The position numbers and the translations under genes are program-made. From positions 1 through 18,357 of the forward strand of contig DMCI01000018.1 in the NCBI GenBank assembly GCA_003445835.1: a stretch of DNA of 18,357 bases, in the 5' to 3' direction. Below, in pieces: positions 14,848 to 18,357 of this stretch (the first letter of the stretch is position 1; each line of letters starts with the position of its first letter). The DNA is from Clostridiales bacterium. Lineage in GTDB: Bacteria > Bacillota > Clostridia > Christensenellales > CAG-1252. The notes under the pieces were generated by a model. That model saw only the letters and a list, made by a program, of their open reading frames with translations, was not told the DNA's origin and did not search any database.

Positions 14848-15815
14848 TTGTATTTTACCTCCGCTAATTTCAATAATAAGTAATCCGCGACGTTGGTCGC
14901 GTTGCAGTTTGCTTTCAGTCTTGCGCGGCAAGTCAGGATCACGTTAAGCGCTTCCCCGACGGCAGCCACGCCGTACATTTCGGCGATGGCGCTTATTGCC
15001 TCCGTCTTTTCCGAAAGCGCGACGGGCAGTCCCAAATGGGCGCTCATCACGCAATGAAAAACAAGTTCAAACATCGAGAGCGTGCGTTCGATGCGATCTT
15101 TTGAAAATATCCCCTCTTTGACAAAGCGGTAAACGTCCGCGCTGCCCTTAAGTTCGGTCAAAACGTCGGTGACTTCCGTCACGTGACGGGAGAAATCCTC
15201 GTCGACGGCAAACTCTCTGGCGCGGGTCAAATTCCCCTGCGAAAGTCCGGCGCCGCGTTCCGCCCTGTCCTGCGGGACGCCGTCTTTTATCAAAGCGGCT
15301 TTGACGCTCTCCGTAGGAAAGGCGCCGAGCGGCACTTGTTTCACACGGGACAACACCGTGGGAAGCACCGTTGCGACTGACGCCGCCGACAAAATGAAAT
15401 GCACTTTGTCAAAGGGTTCCTCCAGCGTTTTCAACAGTTTGTTTTGCGGCGCGTCGGCAAGATTTTCGAAGTTTTTGAAGAAGTAAAGCTTGCGCCCCCC
15501 TTCAAACGCCGTCATACCGGCGTCCTCGGTCACCTCGCTCATCTCCGCTACGGTAAAGTTCTCCTTGCCTTCCGCAAGATACTTGACGTCGGGTTTGGAA
15601 CGCACCAAAACTTTGTGACATTCCGCGCACTCGCCGCAACCGCCGTTTGGGCAATACGCCTTCATTGCGATCAACGTAAAAAGGGTATCGACGGCGTCCT
15701 TATCCTCCGACTGGATAAAATAAGCGTGGGAAAACTCCCCTCTGTCGATATCCGCGGCTATGCTTTTGTATGCCGAGGACTTTTTGACCTCGTCTGCGTA
15801 CCTGAGCTCGTTCAT
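14835..15815 (-). CDS. holB: DNA polymerase III delta prime subunit
   Basis: Clamp-loader subunit that helps open the sliding clamp at primed sites. It has 326 residues, the usual length. The N-terminal AAA+ fold shows SHAYFIQ (29-35), the zinc module C55-x4-C60-x2-C63-x2-C66, FFKNFENLADAPQNKLLKTL (112-131) and LEEP (131-134). It also shows LPTVLSRV (151-158), where the sensor SR is kept but the usual following Cys of the SRC motif is Val. No Walker A GxxxxGK is seen at 30-45, fitting a non-ATPase delta prime. The C-terminal helical collar follows. The ATG overlaps the decarboxylase stop as ATGA with only a weak ribosome site, which suggests translational coupling. The 3' end overlaps ricT. 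Confidence 0.92.
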   Translation of the reverse strand: MNELRYADEVKKSSAYKSIAADIDRGEFSHAYFIQSEDKDAVDTLFTLIAMKAYCPNGGCGECAECHKVLVRSKPDVKYLAEGKENFTVAEMSEVTEDAGMTAFEGGRKLYFFKNFENLADAPQNKLLKTLEEPFDKVHFILSAASVATVLPTVLSRVKQVPLGAFPTESVKAALIKDGVPQDRAERGAGLSQGNLTRAREFAVDEDFSRHVTEVTDVLTELKGSADVYRFVKEGIFSKDRIERTLSMFELVFHCVMSAHLGLPVALSEKTEAISAIAEMYGVAAVGEALNVILTCRARLKANCNATNVADYLLLKLAEVKYKCRS

Positions 15816-16999
15816 TTCGTTACTATTTTACCATCAACCGTGCCGAAAAGTCTATCTAAATTCGCCTGCAACAGCGCGGTCTTCTCCTTTGAAAAGATCT
15901 CTCCCGCTTTGACCAAAGGCACGCCGGGAGGATATATCCCGACGTCGTACGCGCTTACTTTACCGATAATATCGGATATATCGGCAAATTTCGGATTAAC
16001 TTCCTTACATTCCGCCGCAATGCGGAATGCTGTTTCCAACCACTCGACGTTAAAAGGCGTCACGATCAACACGACTCTATCCGCATCCGCGGCTTCGACA
16101 AAGACGCCCGTCTTTTCCAAAGCGACGTTCAAAGCGTAGCCGCCGCCCTTTTTCAAAAACACCACGCGGGTAAAGTCGTCGTTAGCAAGCGTTTCGACGG
16201 CGGGGTATTTGCGCTTCACTTCGTCGATCTTTTCCTTCAAAGCCGCGTAGAGGGTCTTGCCCTCTTTTTCAAAAAGTCCGCGCGCATAGTCCAAACTTGC
16301 CATCACGAGGTAGCTCGGGCTCGTCCCGATCGCTTCGCGTCGCATCTCACGCGCTTTTTGATAAAACTTCTCCTTGACGTGAAGCATCGCTCCGCCCGTA
16401 TATACGGGGAGGGTCTTGTGCGCGCCGTGGATCACGAAGTCTGCCACCCCCACCGCGCTTTCGGGCAAAAGCGGACTGAACGCAAAATGCGCGCCGTGCG
16501 CTTCGTCTACGATGAGCGCGGCGCCCGCTTCGCGGCATCTTTCCGCGATCGCCTTTACGTCCTTTACCCTGCCGTAGTAGTCGGGACTCGTCACGCAGAC
16601 CGCGCCGAAGCCCTTGATCTGATCTATGGAAGAAATATCCGTCACGTCAAGGGAAAACAGCCTCTGCGCTGCGTGAAAACTTTTGTGCATATCGCCCAAA
16701 AAGGCGATCCTTTCCTTTTTGACGCAAAGCAGCGCGGTGCGAAGCGCGTCGGTCGCCCCCGCCGCAAAAAAGAGCGTCCTATCCGCCCCGTAGGCTTTTG
16801 CCGCCAAATTTTCCGCTTCCAAGATCACGCCGGAAGAGCAGGAAAGGTTGTCCGAAAAGGAAAGTTCCGTCACGTCAAAAGGCGCGGAAGCAAACAAACC
16901 TTCGTCCGCGGGAAAATTTTTCTTCCCGCCGTGCGAAGGCATATGAAAACGGGCTTTGAGCCCTTTGTATTTGACCAATGCGTCAAAAAGCGGCGTCAC
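15812..16999 (-). CDS. PLP-dependent Orn/Lys/Arg decarboxylase family protein (YaaO-like)
   Basis: Fold-type I PLP enzyme related to Bacillus YaaO and SpeA, which decarboxylate basic amino acids; the exact substrate cannot be told. It has 395 residues with the preferred GTG start at 16999, shorter than the usual 470-490. Motifs seen: MPSHGGKKNF (20-29), DMHKSFHAAQRL (103-114), DEAHGAHF (165-172, PLP ring contact), the Schiff-base lysine in HGAHKTLP (Lys195) and the C-terminal YPPGVPLVKAGE. The usual NGxS in the first PLP phosphate loop is replaced by AAGAT (79-83). AAGGA lies 9 nt before the GTG, and a clear promoter lies just upstream. It is the first gene of the decarboxylase-holB-ricT operon. 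Confidence 0.88.
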   Translation of the reverse strand: MTPLFDALVKYKGLKARFHMPSHGGKKNFPADEGLFASAPFDVTELSFSDNLSCSSGVILEAENLAAKAYGADRTLFFAAGATDALRTALLCVKKERIAFLGDMHKSFHAAQRLFSLDVTDISSIDQIKGFGAVCVTSPDYYGRVKDVKAIAERCREAGAALIVDEAHGAHFAFSPLLPESAVGVADFVIHGAHKTLPVYTGGAMLHVKEKFYQKAREMRREAIGTSPSYLVMASLDYARGLFEKEGKTLYAALKEKIDEVKRKYPAVETLANDDFTRVVFLKKGGGYALNVALEKTGVFVEAADADRVVLIVTPFNVEWLETAFRIAAECKEVNPKFADISDIIGKVSAYDVGIYPPGVPLVKAGEIFSKEKTALLQANLDRLFGTVDGKIVTK

Positions 17000-17027
17000 G
17001 ACTTTCGTTCCTTTTTGTAATATAACT

Positions 17028-17056
17028 ATTATAACAAATTTTACGTTGCTATTCAA
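17028..17056 (-). promoter_or_regulatory. Promoter of the decarboxylase-holB-ricT operon
   Basis: Minus strand TTGAAT (17056-17051), a 17-nt spacer and a perfect TATAAT (17033-17028). The start near 17021 gives a leader of about 22 nt that holds the AAGGA site. The fit supports the GTG start at 16999, because the more upstream ATG of the open frame would precede the promoter. Confidence 0.8.
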
Positions 17057-17085
17057 TAAACAATGAGAAATTGGGCAAATAAACA

Positions 17086-17112
17086 AAAAGAGCGGAAGCA
17101 TTCCGCTCTTTT
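17086..17112. terminator. Terminator after argF
   Basis: A perfect 12-bp stem (aaaagagcggaa 17086-17097, ttccgctctttt 17101-17112) with a 3-nt loop, 16 nt after the argF stop. A-rich sequence on its left gives a T-run on the minus strand, and T-rich sequence on its right would also serve the plus strand. Confidence 0.9.
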
Positions 17113-17128
17113 CGGTTTTGTTTTTCGG

Positions 17129-18130
17129 TTATTTTTGCGGGGGAAGAAGGGTGTTCCACATCACCGCTTTGATGGTGTGCATACGGTTTTCCGCCTCGTC
17201 GAACACAACCGACTGACTGCTTTCAAAAACCTCGTCAGTCACTTCCATTTCGTTGATTCCGAATTTCCGGCTGATTTCCCTTCCGATTTTTGTGTTAAGG
17301 TCGTGGAATGAGGGAAGATCGTGCATGAAAATTGCGGAAGGTTTTGCCTTTGCCATGACTTCTTTTGTAACCTGGTATGGCTTCAAGTCGGCAATGCGCT
17401 CTGCCCATACTTCATCAGGCTCACCCATGCTCACCCAGACATCGGTGTAAAGGATGTCGGCGTCTTTCGTTGCCTTGTCGATGTCTTCCTCCAGTGAGAT
17501 TGTTCCTCCGCTTTCATTCATCCACGGTCTGCAGTCTTCAATCAGTTTTGCGGAAGGAAAATACTTTTTGTTCGTGCAAAGAACAAGGTGCAGTCCCAGT
17601 TTTGAGCAGACTACACAGAGTGAGTTTCCGATGTTGTATCGTGCGTCTCCGAAGTAGACAAGCTTGAGGCCTTTGAGTTTTCCGCAGTGCTCGCGGATTG
17701 TGAGCATATCGGCAAGCATCTGGGTGGGGTGGTATTCGTTCGTGAGACCGTTCCACACAGGCACTTCGGAAAATTTTGCGAGTTCTTCAACAATCTCCTG
17801 TCCGTATCCGCGGTATTCGATTCCGTCAAACATACGTCCAAGGACACGGGCTGTGTCTGCAATGCTTTCCTTCTTTCCAATCTGGGAGCCTTCCGCAAGA
17901 TATGTGGTCATAATACCAAGGTCGTGTGCGGCAACCTCAAAAGAACACCGGGTGCGGGTGGAAGTCTTTTCGAAAATCAGCGCGATGTTTTTTCCGCGGA
18001 AAGTGTCAACGGCTTCCCCTGCCTTTTTTTTCTTCTTGTAGTCGGCTGCAAGATCCAAAAGACCTATAATCTCTTCGGGGGAAAAATCCCTGAGTGTCAA
18101 AAAATCTCTACCATGTAAATTCAAAGCCAT
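17129..18130 (-). CDS. argF: Ornithine carbamoyltransferase
   Basis: Condenses ornithine with carbamoyl phosphate to citrulline (arginine synthesis), or runs in reverse in the arginine deiminase pathway. The protein has 333 residues, the normal length. Carbamoyl-phosphate motif STRTR is at 57-61, NEYHPTQMLADML at 131-143, DARYNIGNSL at 162-171, DVWVSMGEP at 230-238 and ENRMHTIKAVM at 314-324. The usual HCLP ornithine-site motif reads HDLP here (His270, Asp271), an unusual change. I start at the ATG at 18130, because AAAGGA is 8 nt upstream and MALNLHGRDF matches the family; an ATG 9 nt earlier is overlapped by the ribosome site. Fewer CpG than its neighbours. No other arginine gene is in view, so anabolic or catabolic use is undecided. 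Confidence 0.94.
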   Translation of the reverse strand: MALNLHGRDFLTLRDFSPEEIIGLLDLAADYKKKKKAGEAVDTFRGKNIALIFEKTSTRTRCSFEVAAHDLGIMTTYLAEGSQIGKKESIADTARVLGRMFDGIEYRGYGQEIVEELAKFSEVPVWNGLTNEYHPTQMLADMLTIREHCGKLKGLKLVYFGDARYNIGNSLCVVCSKLGLHLVLCTNKKYFPSAKLIEDCRPWMNESGGTISLEEDIDKATKDADILYTDVWVSMGEPDEVWAERIADLKPYQVTKEVMAKAKPSAIFMHDLPSFHDLNTKIGREISRKFGINEMEVTDEVFESSQSVVFDEAENRMHTIKAVMWNTLLPPQK

Positions 18131-18159
18131 ATGCGCCATCCTTTATATTTGAAAGATTA

Positions 18160-18168
18160 ATTATACCA
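18160..18168 (-). promoter_or_regulatory. Extended -10 promoter of argF
   Basis: Minus strand TGGTATAAT, a perfect extended -10 (TGnTATAAT). The -35 region is poor (TAGCAA at a 17-nt spacer). The start near 18153 gives a leader of about 23 nt. No ARG-box operator could be identified by eye. Confidence 0.65.
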
Positions 18169-18212
18169 TATTACGGACTTTTTTGCTATACTCCGCCGGG
18201 AAAGCGCAGGGC

Positions 18213-18357
18213 TTCAGCATGAAACAAAATGCAAAGAGTTCAAAATGAGTCAGCAAAAAATCAAGTGGCTGTCCAAAAAGTATTGTCATGCTGAATTTAT
18301 TTCAGCCATCCATTGAACACCGTCATGCTGAACGTGGTTGCTTGCAACCGAATTCAG
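18213..18357. repeat. Cluster of TCATGCTGAA / TTCAGCATGA palindromic repeats
   Basis: The 10-mer TCATGCTGAA occurs at 18286-18295 and 18323-18332, and inverted at 18213-18222. The copy at 18286 forms a hairpin with ttcagc at 18301-18306. The copy at 18323 starts a longer palindrome (ctgaa...ggttgc tt gcaacc...ttcag, 18328-18357) that reaches the window edge. No gene is visible from 18131 to the end. Such short dispersed palindromes are found in some spirochaete and Bacteroidota-type genomes; that parallel is from memory. Confidence 0.75.

Noticed and set aside
14848..14931. 28-residue N-terminal extension of RicT
   Set aside because: MPFVVGVRFG at 14847 matches the family start and has its own GGAGG.
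17000..17101. Upstream ATG for the decarboxylase (34 extra residues)
   Set aside because: The extension spans the clear promoter at 17028-17056 and encodes a non-family hydrophobic stretch; the GTG at 16999 has a placed AAGGA.
18131..18357. CRISPR array at the right edge
   Set aside because: Copies are in mixed orientation, irregularly spaced and palindromic, with no uniform spacers.

Overview
The window reads as chromosome of a Bacillota bacterium, most likely a Clostridia-like gut lineage known from metagenomes. Three things support this. The rpsF-ssb-rpsR operon is present, the decarboxylase/holB/ricT cluster has Bacillus-type order, and most genes have strong GGAGG-type ribosome sites. 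I cannot assign family or genus. Most of the window is rich in CpG. The last 1.2 kb, with argF and a palindromic repeat cluster, looks compositionally different.

Layout from left to right: lysS (partial), greA, rpsR, ssb and rpsF all lie on the minus strand. They form a translation and replication block read from a strong promoter near 3036-3065. Terminator-like hairpins separate rpsR from greA and greA from lysS. Next, glmS (minus) and glmM (plus) diverge from an 81-bp spacer, and together they encode two steps of UDP-GlcNAc synthesis for the cell wall. A bidirectional terminator (6299-6330) closes glmM. It also closes a convergent minus-strand two-gene operon: a 2049-residue lipoprotein built of repeated beta-rich modules, followed 9 nt later by a 436-residue single-pass membrane protein with a strongly acidic cytoplasmic tail. 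This pair is the least understood content of the window. The lipoprotein gene has a near-consensus promoter placed so that transcription should begin at its ATG, and it has no Shine-Dalgarno site.

Further right, a PLP-dependent Orn/Lys/Arg-type decarboxylase, holB (DNA polymerase III delta prime) and ricT (PSP1 domain) form a tightly overlapping minus-strand operon with a clear promoter. The tmk gene often found in this cluster is missing. Beyond a strong hairpin terminator lies argF (ornithine carbamoyltransferase, minus strand). It has fewer CpG than the rest and an aspartate in place of the HCLP-motif cysteine. The final 150 bp carry three copies of a TCATGCTGAA/TTCAGCATGA palindromic repeat. 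The change could be horizontal acquisition or an assembly join.

I see no tRNA, rRNA, CRISPR array, insertion sequence or phage gene. Intergenic gaps are all under 300 bases. The many long plus-strand frames opposite lysS, greA and the giant lipoprotein gene are mirror frames produced by codon bias.
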